A DNA stretch of 64,000 nt, from contig VDFB02270651.1 of NCBI GenBank assembly GCA_007258455.2, positions 493,018,571 to 493,082,570 of the forward strand, written 5' to 3'. This DNA comes from Sequoia sempervirens (Eukaryota; Streptophyta; Pinopsida; Cupressales; Cupressaceae). How positions within the stretch are numbered: position 1 is the stretch's first letter; the number at the start of each line of letters is the position of its first letter. A model generated the notes under the pieces. It saw only the letters and a program-made list of their open reading frames with translations, was not told the origin of the DNA and did no database searches. Made by a program: the position numbers and the translations under genes. Shown in pieces: positions 37,488 to 46,546 of the stretch.

Positions 37488-37744
37488 GAACTTTTCTTGC
37501 CAGCCTGTGTTAATCATATACAATCAGCTTCATATCTTCTATGAGTGAGAGGGAACATAGATATATTCAAAGGGAATTGAGAAAAGGACACTGGCAACCC
37601 CCACAGGTTTCAGAAGGTGAAACAATCTAAGGTGTTCTCAAGACACATTGGGAGTCTTCACAGGGTTTAGGGAGTGATACAACTCCAAGGGGTATTGAGA
37701 TGCATTAGGACCCTCTAGGTGAAGGGGAGAGTTCTCCAAGGAAC

Positions 37745-39072
37745 ATGGCTAAAAGAGGCAAGGGTAGAGCTGGTTTAGTTAGTCCCAGTGCAAGAATGAA
37801 GAAGTTCGATACAATGATGGATATGATGTCTCAATTTTTGGGGAAGATTGGGAAAAAATTGATAGTAAACAGCTCTCACAACAACACACAAGGCAACCCG
37901 ACACATAATGGGAACAACAGCTCCACATATTAGCAAGGGGGTAATGGAGGATAGCATATAACAGCAGGGTCAAACAGTTTTTCTAGACCTTTCCAGCCCT
38001 CATTTATCCCAAAGGAGACACCACAAAATGGTCATGACACTTCCCTACCTTTGGTGGATGAGTTGAGGAATTCCTACGCTGAATATGACACCCTTCCAGA
38101 GTCTCGGAAAGAGCATTTAACCTTCAATGAGTCCATGGACTACAAGAGGAAAAAAGGGGGTGGTAGAGCTGATTATAGAGGACCAGCAAATTAGAGGGAC
38201 TTACAGTAGGCATTGGGCAAGGTAACACTTGCTCATTATGATGGTAGTGATAAGTCGGGGCATGGGTACAAAAATTGGACAACTATCTAGCCCTTAGACC
38301 TATGAATGAAGAGGCAATTAAGTTTGCCACTCTACACCTTGATGGAGTACCACACAAGTAGTGGTACCATGGCCTTATCACTTTGGGTCACAGATCTATC
38401 ACTTTATATGATGAGTTTACCACTAAGCTCATCGAGAGGTTTGACAAGAAGGATCCTGAATTACACTTCAGAGAGTTGGCCTAGTTGGAGTAGTATGGCA
38501 TAGTGGAGGCTTACATAGCAGAGGTTCAAAGTTTTCCAGTGATGGTCACTGAGATTACAGAGAGGAGACTGGTGGTTTTATTTAGTGAGGGACTTATGGA
38601 GCCACTTAGGGGGTGGATTAAGGCATTTGACCCTCCAACCTTATAGGAAGCTATGAAAAAAGCAAGGAGTATGGAGTGGGCTGCCTCTAAATCTAAATTT
38701 CAGCCCAAACCATTTTTACACAAGAAAGACAAAAGACCATTTACAAAGGACGCCAATCAACGAAAAAAATCAGTCACAAGACTTGATGGTGACACCTTGA
38801 ATGACTTGAAGAGGAAGAATTTATGTTTCTCCTGTAAGGAGCCTTGGAACCCAGGTCATAAATGTGCAACTAAGGGCAAAGTAAACAGGATTGAGTACTA
38901 TTTAGTAGAGGAATCTTTATTAGAAAAATCAGACCAGCAATTTGATTCAGAAGAGAAAGAGGAAGAAGAGTCTTCTGAGGAGTTCGAAAAAGAAGCAAAA
39001 GAGGGAAAGCTTGCCCAACTTTATAGCTTCCAAAAGAATGAGTCCTTGCGCATCAGAGTATTTCTTAATGGG
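37745..39072 (+). pseudogene. Gypsy gag with CCHC-like knuckle
   Basis: From the ATG at 37745 a short basic N-terminus leads to the retrotransposon gag domain. This includes the V-T-L-A-H-Y-D-G-S core near 38221, then a W-Y-H-G-L-like segment and F-D-K-K-D-P-E-L-H-F. A basic linker follows, then one knuckle C-F-S-C-K-E-P-W-N-P-G-H-K-C (38824-38865). Next comes a Glu-rich hinge (38940-39010) ahead of the protease. Stops at 38192, 38207, 38482, 38491 and 38644 are all TAG. There is one frameshift near 38280. It would have formed the particle shell. Confidence 0.8.
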
Positions 39073-39390
39073 TAGCATTTGATCGCTTTGATAGATTTAG
39101 GTGCTACACATAATTTCATAGATGAGGGACTTGTAACACGCGGGGGTCTTCAAACACCAGAGGTTGATGGCTTCAAAGTGATGCTTGCAGATGGGTTTAC
39201 CATTACATGTACTAGGATGATTCCCCCGCTCAACCAACAGTTGGGTAACTATGAAGTCAAGGATGACTTCTATGTGGTTAGCATTGGAGATACAAATGTT
39301 GTGATGGGTTTTCAGTGGCTACGTTCCCTTGGTGAGATCACACTTACTTTTTAGACCATGGAGCTAAAGTTCAAATAAGAGGGTAGGAAT
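39073..39390 (+). pseudogene. Gypsy aspartic protease
   Basis: The retropepsin block A-L-I-D-L-G-A-T-H-N-F-I lies near 39085-39120, with D-L-G in place of D-S-G. The second conserved part, V-V-M-G-F-Q-W-L, lies near 39300. TAG codons at 39073 and 39352 bracket the domain. The Leu at the catalytic triad's second position would likely impair activity. Confidence 0.75.
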
Positions 39391-40787
39391 GTGGTCTTGA
39401 GGGGGATATCCAATGGAGGGCCTCAGGTAGTTTCTTTCAAATGCATGGAGTGGTTATTCAGGCATGATCAGGTAGAGTGGGCAATAGAGTGTGCAGTTAT
39501 GCCTACAGTTACAGAAGAGGAGAAAAACTCTTATCCTCCAGACATTCAGGCTTTGCTATCCAAGCGAAGCAAAGTCTTTGGTAGCATACCTCTAGGTAGA
39601 CCTCCTGATAGAGGCATTGAACATGTGATTGAGTTGGAGGAGATGGCTAAGCCCATTATTACTACACCATACAAGCATCCAAAGAGGCACAAGGATGAAA
39701 TTGAGAAAGCAATTAAGGAGCTTCTGAACATGGGACACATTAGACAGAGTAAGAGTCTGTTTGCTTCTTCTGTGGTGCTAGTGAAGAAGAAGGATGGGAT
39801 TATGCACATGTGCATAGATTACAGGACACTAAACAAGAAGACCATCAAGAACAAATACCCCATCTCACATATAGATGAGCTCATTGATGAACTACATGGA
39901 GTAGTCTATTTTTCTAAAATAGACTTGAGATTTGGGTACCATTAGATTAGAGTTAGAGAGGAGGATATTGAAAAGGCGACGTTTAGATGCCATTATGGAC
40001 ACTTGAGTTCCTTGTGATGCCCTTTGGATTGACCAACACTCCTACTACATTCCAATCATGCATGAACAAGATATTCAACAAGCAGTTGCATAAGTGTGTG
40101 TTGATATTTTTTGATGATATACTTATTTATAGTAGGTCATGGGAGGAGCATTTGAGGCACTTGGATGAGGTCTTAAGCATCCTGGAGAGCAAGTCATTGT
40201 TTGCTAAGGAGTCCAAGTGTGAGTTTGGCATGTTGGGATTGTTATATCTTGGACACATAATCAGCTCTAAGGGAGTTAGTGTTGATCCTAAAAAGATCAA
40301 GGCTATTCTTGATTGGCCTCTGCCTACTAATCTTACATAGTTGAAGGGATTCTTTGGGTTTTGTGGGTTCTACAAGATGTTTGTTGAGGGATTCTCTCAG
40401 TTGGCTTCCCCACTCACAAATTTGACCAAAAAGGGAACATTTGTTTGTTCTGAAACAACACAACAATCCTTTGATCATTTCAAGTAGTTGATGAGTACAT
40501 GCTTGTGTTAGCAATTCTAGACATTTCCAAGCCTTTCGAGCTTGAATGTGATGCATTAGGTGAAGGTATTGGTGTTTTCCTTATGCAGAACAAACATCTA
40601 ATAGCCTTCTAGAGTAGGAAGTTGAGAGGAGGTGAGAGAGCATACTCCATCCATGACAAGGAGATTTTGGCAATCATGCATGCTTTAGCTAAATTGAGAT
40701 AGTACCTTGTTGGAGGGAGATTTGTTGTTAAGACTAATCACAATAGTCTTAAATAGTTCATAAATTAGAAGGATCTAAATGAGAGAT
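39391..40787 (+). pseudogene. Gypsy reverse transcriptase / RNase H, truncated
   Basis: Landmarks in order: V-L-V-K-K-K-D-G near 39776, C-I-D-Y-R-x-L-N, K-I-D-L-R-x-G-Y-H near 39920, P-F-G-L-T-N-x-P near 40020, and catalytic F-F-D-D (40107-40118). Then come L-G-H-I-I-S and V-D-P-K-K-I, and an RNase H region with a degenerate C-D-A-x-G motif near 40548 and S-R-K-L. The frame shifts near 39990 and 40500. TAG codons occur at 39943, 40338, 40485, 40610, 40700, 40754 and 40766, most of them where gypsy proteins carry Gln. It ends at an inserted LTR. Confidence 0.9.
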
Positions 40788-41592
40788 TGTAAGAGACCTG
40801 GTGTCTCTCAACCCCCGACTGATGCCAAATAATGAAATTGATTTTTTTGTGTTTGCTGGTTTTTGAATGTTTTGTAATTTTTTGTGATTTTTGCAATATG
40901 AAGGTTTGTGCGATTTTGCATAAAATAACTCTAAATTATATATATAAAATGCAAGAATATAAATTTGAAGCAAAATAACCTCTAAATTGATGGCGAATGG
41001 CTTTATTGTATTTGTTGAATGATTTCAGAGTTGAAACAATAACATGCAAGTAAAAAGGCAACAACTTTTATTCAAAAAACCTGATTTATTTGCAGCCGCC
41101 TGTATGAAGAAGAAATGGTACGGCCAGCCCAAAATATAGACTTCTCCCGCCTTGAAATAAATGCAAAATACTCCAGAGTACAAGGCGTCCCAAATTGTGA
41201 AGGTAGATGATGAAAAGGAAAAGCGATTTGCCTAGGATGAAAAGTACGGCCTTTCAGCTGAGTACGGCCTGAACCAACAATTAATTGCAGCCATACGACT
41301 GAGGGAAAAGATGCCAGATGAACAATATAAATAGCCACTAAAAAAGATTCCCATCTAGAGGAAAATCGATCCAAACCCCTGACTGAAACTCCACAAATAA
41401 GCTCTGATATGACCTTTGAATGAAGCCACACTAATTAGCAATCTTCAGTTGATCTCTCACAACCTTAGTATGCTTGATTCTGAAGAGGGAACGGTCTCCA
41501 AAATCTGATTTGCAGAAACCCTTGTTTCTCAAACTTCAAATTTCTCAGAGAGATGAAGACAAATTAGAATAATCAATCATAATGAGTTCCAT
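40788..41592 (+). mobile_element. LTR (family related to 24319) inserted in gypsy RNase H; right part displaced
   Basis: It starts TGTAAGAGACC within the RNase H text, with GAGAT just before as the likely target duplication. It shares with the solo LTR at 24319 the start pattern, T-rich early region, TTTATTCAA segment and GTACGG motifs at similar offsets (41118, 41244, 41262). It is broken at 41593 by the LTR of a Tat-type element, so its right end should lie beyond that element and was not found. Confidence 0.6.
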
Positions 41593-42063
41593 TGTTAGTC
41601 GGATATTTTACTTGTCGTTTGCTTGTTGTCGGCCGTAGTTGGCCTTGGCCGTAGTTGGCCTCGGTCATACTCGGCAGTTGTCAAATAAAACAATAGTTAG
41701 TAAAGAATAATTATGTCATGTAATGTCATGTACTCTCGGCAAAACATGTTCAGATTAGTGTTAATGTAATGTTGTTATGAAACGTCGTGTCGGTTGGTTG
41801 TCTAACCACCGCCCAGCGTTATATGTAGTCGGGTGGGAATAGTCGGGAAGATATACTGATGCTATGATAATAATGAATGAGTTTTGTTGCCGATGATTAT
41901 ACTGTGAGCATTGTGATACTCTTGTACATGATATTCCTGAGAATGAATAAAGGTTCTGGCATTTTACTATGATATCTTCCAGTTTACTGTTTTATCCTAT
42001 GTTCTGTTTATTACAAGTTTGCCAGTAGTACGTAGAGTTTGAATCCCATTCCGTAGGCAAACA
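41593..42063 (+). repeat. 5' LTR of the Tat-type gypsy element
   Basis: It runs from TGTTAGTCGG to GGCAAACA, 471 bp, directly before a tRNA-Asp primer site. GGCCGTAGTTGGCC occurs twice (near 41630 and 41647). The last 60 bp include a GAATAAAG polyadenylation-like signal upstream (41943). The likely target duplication is TCCAT, but the other side is lost in the assembly gap. Confidence 0.8.
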
Positions 42064-42083
42064 TTTGGCGCCGTTGCCTGAAC
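42064..42083 (+). other. Primer binding site, tRNA-Asp type
   Basis: TTTGGCGCCGTTGCC immediately follows the LTR. This is the standard Tat/Athila primer site. Confidence 0.85.
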
Positions 42084-42114
42084 GGACTAGGGCATCATCC
42101 ACCATGGCAGCGTA

Positions 42115-42477
42115 ATGGGTCAACCAGCGGAAGAACCTATAAATGCTAATGAGGAACGAGAAGACTCATTGACAGAAGATTTGGTAAATTTGTGGAAAAT
42201 CTCGCTCCGTGACCACGTACGTAGGGAATCCCTCGTTCGGGAGATCCCTGAGGAAGTCATCTGGGATCGGCTGGAAGTGAACGACGAGGTGAACCACCTC
42301 CTGAACCGCATGCCCAGGTTGCTGGCCCGCCATTTCATTATTCTGCAAGACTTGCGAGAGGAAGAAGCCCGTGAGCGCCGAAGGCAGCAAATCGTGCAAC
42401 GTTGTGAAGACCGAAACAAACGGGAAGAGGAAGAACGGGATACTAGTCGGCGCCGCACTTCCGGCAACCAGCAATGA
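42115..42477 (+). CDS. Short acidic/basic ORF at the start of the Tat-type element
   Basis: A 120-codon ORF begins 51 bp after the primer site, ends at a TGA, and is followed 17 bp later by the main gag ORF. It is rich in Arg and Glu with an R-E-E-E-A-R-E-R-R-R coiled-coil-like tail. It may be the N-terminus of gag separated by a frameshift or stop, or a separate leader ORF. Confidence 0.5.
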   Translation: MGQPAEEPINANEEREDSLTEDLVNLWKISLRDHVRRESLVREIPEEVIWDRLEVNDEVNHLLNRMPRLLARHFIILQDLREEEARERRRQQIVQRCEDRNKREEEERDTSRRRTSGNQQ

Positions 42478-42493
42478 TCGCTTGAACAACTAA

Positions 42494-43809
42494 ATGCCCG
42501 TACGGCCGAACAAAGATAAGAATAGAGTACCTGACGGGCACGGGACTTCGGAAGAGCAAGTTCGGCGATCACTCAGACTACAAGAGCAAGAAAATCGGCG
42601 AAGACGACTAAGGCAAGTCGGTAAGGAACTAGATGAGGACTTAATTGAAATTAATCAGAGCATAAAAAGAACATATGAAAATTTGCAAAAAATAGACACA
42701 TCTATTGAACGAGCACACTACAGTTTGATAGAAGGAAGGGACGAAGACCCCTTCAGCAGCACTCCTTATACAGAAAAATATAACCTCTATGACAATGAAG
42801 ATGAATTGAATAGTAGCATCAGACGATTTCGAGAGTTGTCACTCTCGGACGACGACACAGAGTTACGGAGGGGAAGGCCAGAGCTTAAGACCCCAGGGCA
42901 GAGAGAGCATCGGCGGGATCCTGAGGAGACCCACGGTGTTGCGGACGCTGACGGAGGACGTGGCAGTGACTCGTACGTGGCCGAGAGTGCTGGTGACGCA
43001 CAGGGACGTAGCGAGGAATCCACTAGTCTAATCGGGTCCAAAACACAAGGAGGTCAACAAGGAGGTCAACCGGTAAAGATGGCTCATCCGGATCGGCAAA
43101 AGTTGCCGAAATTCCTGGGGAATGGCTCTGAGGATCCCGTACGGCATTGCAAGACATGTGAGACAATCTGGATAGCCAGCGGGCAGGATGATCCCGACCA
43201 GTGGCTGAAGGCATTTCCAGCAACACTCAGAGAGAGTGCCATTGATTGGTACTCGGAATTGGACCAAGCACAGAGAGCTACATGGAGTTTATTGAAAAAA
43301 GCTTTCAGGAGGAGTTCAAACTTCTTCGAGATGACAGCGAGATCGTTGCGGAGATATACAATACCAAGCAAGGAAAGCACGAGAGTGTGCGGACCTATAA
43401 CCGAAGACTCAAAGACTTGCTGGGGAAATTGGAGGCACAGCCGGCTGACGGGTTGAAGAAAAGATGGTTCATCGAGGGCTTGCTTTCGCCATTAAGAAAG
43501 AAAATGAAAGTCGTACCTCCTTCGTCGTACGCTGAAGCATACAATCGGGCAATGGACATAGAAAGTGAAAATAAAACATCCTCCCGAGGGAAAAAGAAGA
43601 CAGACGACGAGGAGAGTACGGACGACAGCGACGGTGAATCCAAGACTGTACAAGCACTCAGGAAAGATATGATGCGAATGATGAAAGAATTGAAGGCCGA
43701 CAAGGAGAGTACGAGAGAAGCTAGAGAACTATGGTGTACGATTGCAATGGGGAAGGTCACACGAAGGCGAACTGTCCCAAGAACTTATTCTGCAATATCT
43801 GCCAAGTGA
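42494..43809 (+). pseudogene. Tat-type gag capsid region, one frameshift
   Basis: The first frame (42494 to about 43280) carries a charged N-terminus with coiled-coil character. It then enters the retrotransposon gag domain with D-Q-W-L-K-A-F-P-A-T-L and I-D-W-Y-S-E-L near 43240. The domain continues in another frame (43270-43809) with F-K-L-L-R-D-D, Y-N-T-K-Q-G and Y-N-R-R-L-K. A linker rich in Asp, Glu and Ser follows. A small indel near 43270-43290 is enough to explain the break. It would form the particle shell. Confidence 0.8.
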
Positions 43810-45398
43810 TGGGACATTCCGTCAAGGAATGCCCATACAACTTAAAAGCCAGAAGTGCACAAGTACTCTTCACTCATGGAGAGCCGTCAACACCGCCGAA
43901 CACACCACCAAAGCCCCAGTACAATAGCAATGCATCCCCTGGAGGTTACAGAAGCAATAGAAGTCCGAGAAACATGATACAGTATGATGCAAAAGGAAGG
44001 CCTATGATCCAATGCAGGAAGTGCAACGAATGGGGCCACTTCGCCAGGGACTGCCAGAACGGTCAAGGTTCGGGAGGGAGATTGTGTAAGTGGTGTGGAC
44101 CGGGTGATCATGAAGACACCGACTGTCCGAAGCAAAAAGGAAGTATCAATATGCTAGAGGTAGCCGACGAGGAAGTCTTGGCGATTACGAGAGCGCAGTC
44201 AAAACAGGCAAATTATCCAGACCCTCGTACGGAGAAAGAACGATTTCGGGAGGCCAAGACAAAAGTAGCCGAGGCAATGGCGAATGAAGGCAAGAACTAT
44301 AAAGCTACCAGTACGTTGCTACAATCGGAGTCGGAGAAGAATATCGTACGGCAGGTGCTTCACACAACCGTACCCATTAAGGTAACTGATCTTTTGCAAA
44401 CAATGCCTTCTCTCAAAGTAGCACTTACCAATGCTATTGGAGAAAATCTTCCGAAGAGTTCACCAGAACGTACGCCAGAAGTGGTAGCCGAGACTTCGGA
44501 TCCAATGCTCCTAGCAGTAAGCATAGGGAGGAAACCAGCCGTCGTCGAGATGGAAATCTTGGGCATGAAACTATCTAATACTATCGTCGATGGTGGTTCA
44601 GGAGTAAACGTACTGCCAGAGGAGACTTGGAAGTGTCTGGGTAAGCCGACTCTTTGGCCCCCGACATTTCACCTTGTGGGGGCAGATCAACACGGCATCA
44701 GACCACTGGGTACACTGATGGAGCAGAAGGTCCTGATCGGCACACAGCTGTTTCTGCTGAATTTTGTAGTCATCCCAATGAAGAAAAAGGCATACGATGC
44801 ACTCCTGGGACGGGGATGGCTGAGTGCTGCCAAGGCAACCCATAACTGGAAGCGGAATACACTCTCAATAGAAAATCGGGGGAGGAAATACACCATTGAT
44901 CTGAAGAACCAGGCCGTCAGTGAGGATTTGGCATCCTCGGCATCTGAATCCGGAGGAGACTCGGACGATGATGAGAGAAAGACAATGGAACCAGATGAAG
45001 AAGGGGTATTGGAGATCGGCAGTTGCTCGGAAGATGAGACCAGTTCACTGAGCGGACTGTTTCACTGGCAGATGGAGGATTATGAAGTCTTCCACCCGGA
45101 TTGCCACATGCTGCAGGTCAAGGAGGGGGAAGTAGAAAAAGATAATGGCTCGACCAGTGAAACATTTCCGGCCGAGAACGGAGAGTACAAAGAAAGAGTA
45201 TCAACACTGGACGATACGCCAGTCCACAAGTTTGAACAGGTACGAGATGAAAAAATTGTGTTGGAATTAAAAAATGAAAAGTATGAAAAAATTAAAAAAT
45301 TAGAAAAAAAGAAAAGAGATGAAGAGAGAGAAAAAAGAGATGAAAGGGAAAATGGAAAAGAAGAGAGAAAAAGAAGAGAGAAAAAGAACGAAAGTTGA
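43731..45398 (+). CDS. Tat-type gag C-terminus with four zinc knuckles, plus protease
   Basis: This 555-codon frame overlaps the previous one. Four CCHC knuckles lie at about 43740-44135: one starting at a Tyr-Asp-Cys (first Cys lost), then those starting Cys-Asn-Ile-Cys, Cys-Arg-Lys-Cys and Cys-Lys-Trp-Cys. A retropepsin follows, with the active site at 44589-44600 reading D-G-G-S instead of D-S-G-A, and a D-A-L-L-G-R-G-W-L segment near 44796. An Asp/Glu/Ser-rich tail (44920-45130) and a Lys/Glu repeat (45240-45395) end the ORF. The D-G-G-S site needs testing for activity, though some Tat elements may tolerate it. Confidence 0.8.
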   Translation: MVYDCNGEGHTKANCPKNLFCNICQVMGHSVKECPYNLKARSAQVLFTHGEPSTPPNTPPKPQYNSNASPGGYRSNRSPRNMIQYDAKGRPMIQCRKCNEWGHFARDCQNGQGSGGRLCKWCGPGDHEDTDCPKQKGSINMLEVADEEVLAITRAQSKQANYPDPRTEKERFREAKTKVAEAMANEGKNYKATSTLLQSESEKNIVRQVLHTTVPIKVTDLLQTMPSLKVALTNAIGENLPKSSPERTPEVVAETSDPMLLAVSIGRKPAVVEMEILGMKLSNTIVDGGSGVNVLPEETWKCLGKPTLWPPTFHLVGADQHGIRPLGTLMEQKVLIGTQLFLLNFVVIPMKKKAYDALLGRGWLSAAKATHNWKRNTLSIENRGRKYTIDLKNQAVSEDLASSASESGGDSDDDERKTMEPDEEGVLEIGSCSEDETSSLSGLFHWQMEDYEVFHPDCHMLQVKEGEVEKDNGSTSETFPAENGEYKERVSTLDDTPVHKFEQVRDEKIVLELKNEKYEKIKKLEKKKRDEEREKRDERENGKEERKRREKKNES

Positions 45399-46446
45399 AA
45401 AAAATAAAAATAAATAAAAAAGAAGCTGTGAAAATAAAAGAAAATGACGGAGTAAGTAAAGAGCAAGGCGTATGGGAAGAAAAAGAAAAAGACGAGAGAA
45501 TTAAAAGAAATCAAAGAGAAGTCAGGAAAAAAGGCAATAAATTAAATAATAAATTAAAAAAGTCGGCCATCAGAAGAAATATTAAATTAAGAAAAGTATG
45601 GAAGATTAAAATACACGCCTGGAGTATTAAAAGGCAAAAAGGGAAATTAAATGAGGAAAGTAAAAGGCGCAAAAGTGAAGGGAAGAATATTAAAATATGT
45701 CAAAACACGGAAAGGAAGCAAGGCGTACGGCCAAGGGCGAAGGAGAGTAAGGAAAGAAATAAAATAAATACAAAACCTCATACCGTACGGCCCATTCAGG
45801 AAGCCACAAGTCGAAGACAAGAGCACAGAGAAGAAGGGAGGACAAGCTTGCACGAGTTTAACAGTTGCCGAGGCGTACAGACAGCAGAGGAAGAAGACGT
45901 ACGGCAACAGAGAGTAGAGGAAGAAGACGTACGGCAACAGAGAGCAGAGGAGGAAGACGTACGGCATCAGAGAATAGGGAAGGAAACCGTACGGCACCAA
46001 AGATCTTACACTCAGCACGATTCGCCAGGAAAGGAAATCGTACGGCGTCTAAGAGATTTCAAGGACGTACGGCATTCAAAACCTGGCATCGTACGGTCCT
46101 TTGAGAAGTTGCCAGTCGTACGGCCTTTGCAAACTAAGAAATTGCCAGTAGAATCCGTACGGCCTCTGCAAGTGAAGAAATTCGCCAAGGTTAAAACCGT
46201 ACGGCCTTTGCAACCTGAGAAATTGCCAGTAGAATCCGTACGGCCTCTGCAAGTGAAGAAATTCGCCAAGGTTAAAACCGTACGGCCTTTGCAAATTGAG
46301 ACGTTGTCAGTGGAAACCGTACGGCCCTTGGCTCTGGAAAAATTTGGCAAGTCTTGCATCGTACGGCTCTTCCAGAGTGAAATTGGTGCCAGAAGTGAAA
46401 CCGTACGGCATTTCAGCCTCAGAGAAATCCGTACGAAATTAAAACT
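45399..46446 (+). CDS. Lys/Arg/Glu-rich extension carrying Val-Arg repeats
   Basis: After a poly-A-rich junction the reading passes to another frame, open from about 45398 to the gap. No ATG opens it, so it is probably a frameshifted continuation of the previous ORF. The first 100 codons are Lys/Glu/Asn/Ile-rich. From 45724 the protein repeats a Val-Arg pair every 8 to 38 codons, often followed by Pro, Gln or His. Some units are near-identical duplicates (45890-45970, 46130-46290). No known domain is recognised. Confidence 0.5.
45724..46410 (+). repeat. Array of 17 CGTACGG heptamers, 16 of them CGTACGGC
   Basis: GTACGG starts at 45725, 45785, 45899, 45929, 45959, 45989, 46040, 46067, 46091, 46118, 46157, 46199, 46238, 46280, 46319, 46361 and 46403. 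A C precedes it every time, and another C follows in all but 46091. Near variants lie at 45875 and 46431. All spacings (24 to 114) are multiples of three. The flanking sequence is mostly unrelated between units, so this is a conserved core, not a plain tandem repeat. Confidence 0.95.
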
Positions 46447-46546
46447 NNNNNNNNNNNNNNNNNNNNNNNNNNNNNNNNNNNNNNNNNNNNNNNNNNNNNN
46501 NNNNNNNNNNNNNNNNNNNNNNNNNNNNNNNNNNNNNNNNNNNNNN
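46447..46546. other. Assembly gap, 100 N
   Basis: Exactly 100 N, the conventional symbol for a gap of unknown length. The right flank does not continue the Tat-type element, so RT, RNase H, integrase, the 3' LTR and the missing right part of the 40788 LTR may all lie inside. Confidence 0.98.

Larger units (their letters stand above)
37475..40787 (+). mobile_element. Ty3/gypsy retrotransposon, 3' part lost
   Basis: Primer site, gag, protease, RT and RNase H follow in the gypsy order. The element is cut inside RNase H at 40787 by an inserted LTR, so integrase and 3' LTR are missing from this window. At least 14 in-frame TAG codons, and almost no TAA or TGA, mark its decay. Confidence 0.85.
42064..46446 (+). 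mobile_element. Tat-type Ty3/gypsy element, gag-protease half; rest in gap
   Basis: 5' LTR, primer site, gag, zinc knuckles, protease and a long charged extension are present. RT, integrase and the 3' LTR are not. The sequence ends at a run of exactly 100 N, the usual placeholder for a gap of unknown size. Almost no premature stops occur, only frameshifts, and GC content is higher than in its surroundings. Both facts suggest a much younger insertion than the neighbouring elements. Confidence 0.85.

Noticed and set aside
37930..40768. Reassigned TAG codon (alternative genetic code)
   Set aside because: The excess of TAG is confined to decayed elements that also have frameshifts. The younger Tat-type element and the Rab exon have no internal TAG, so decay explains it better.
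42120..42572. Long minus-strand ORFs across the Tat-type gag (also 43395-43760 and 46012-46578)
   Set aside because: They are antisense shadows of gag and of the Val-Arg repeat region. The sense frames carry the recognisable domains.
45724..46410. CRISPR-like array
   Set aside because: The conserved core is only 8 bp, spacing varies from 24 to 114 bp, the array lies in a retrotransposon reading frame, and the genome is a plant.
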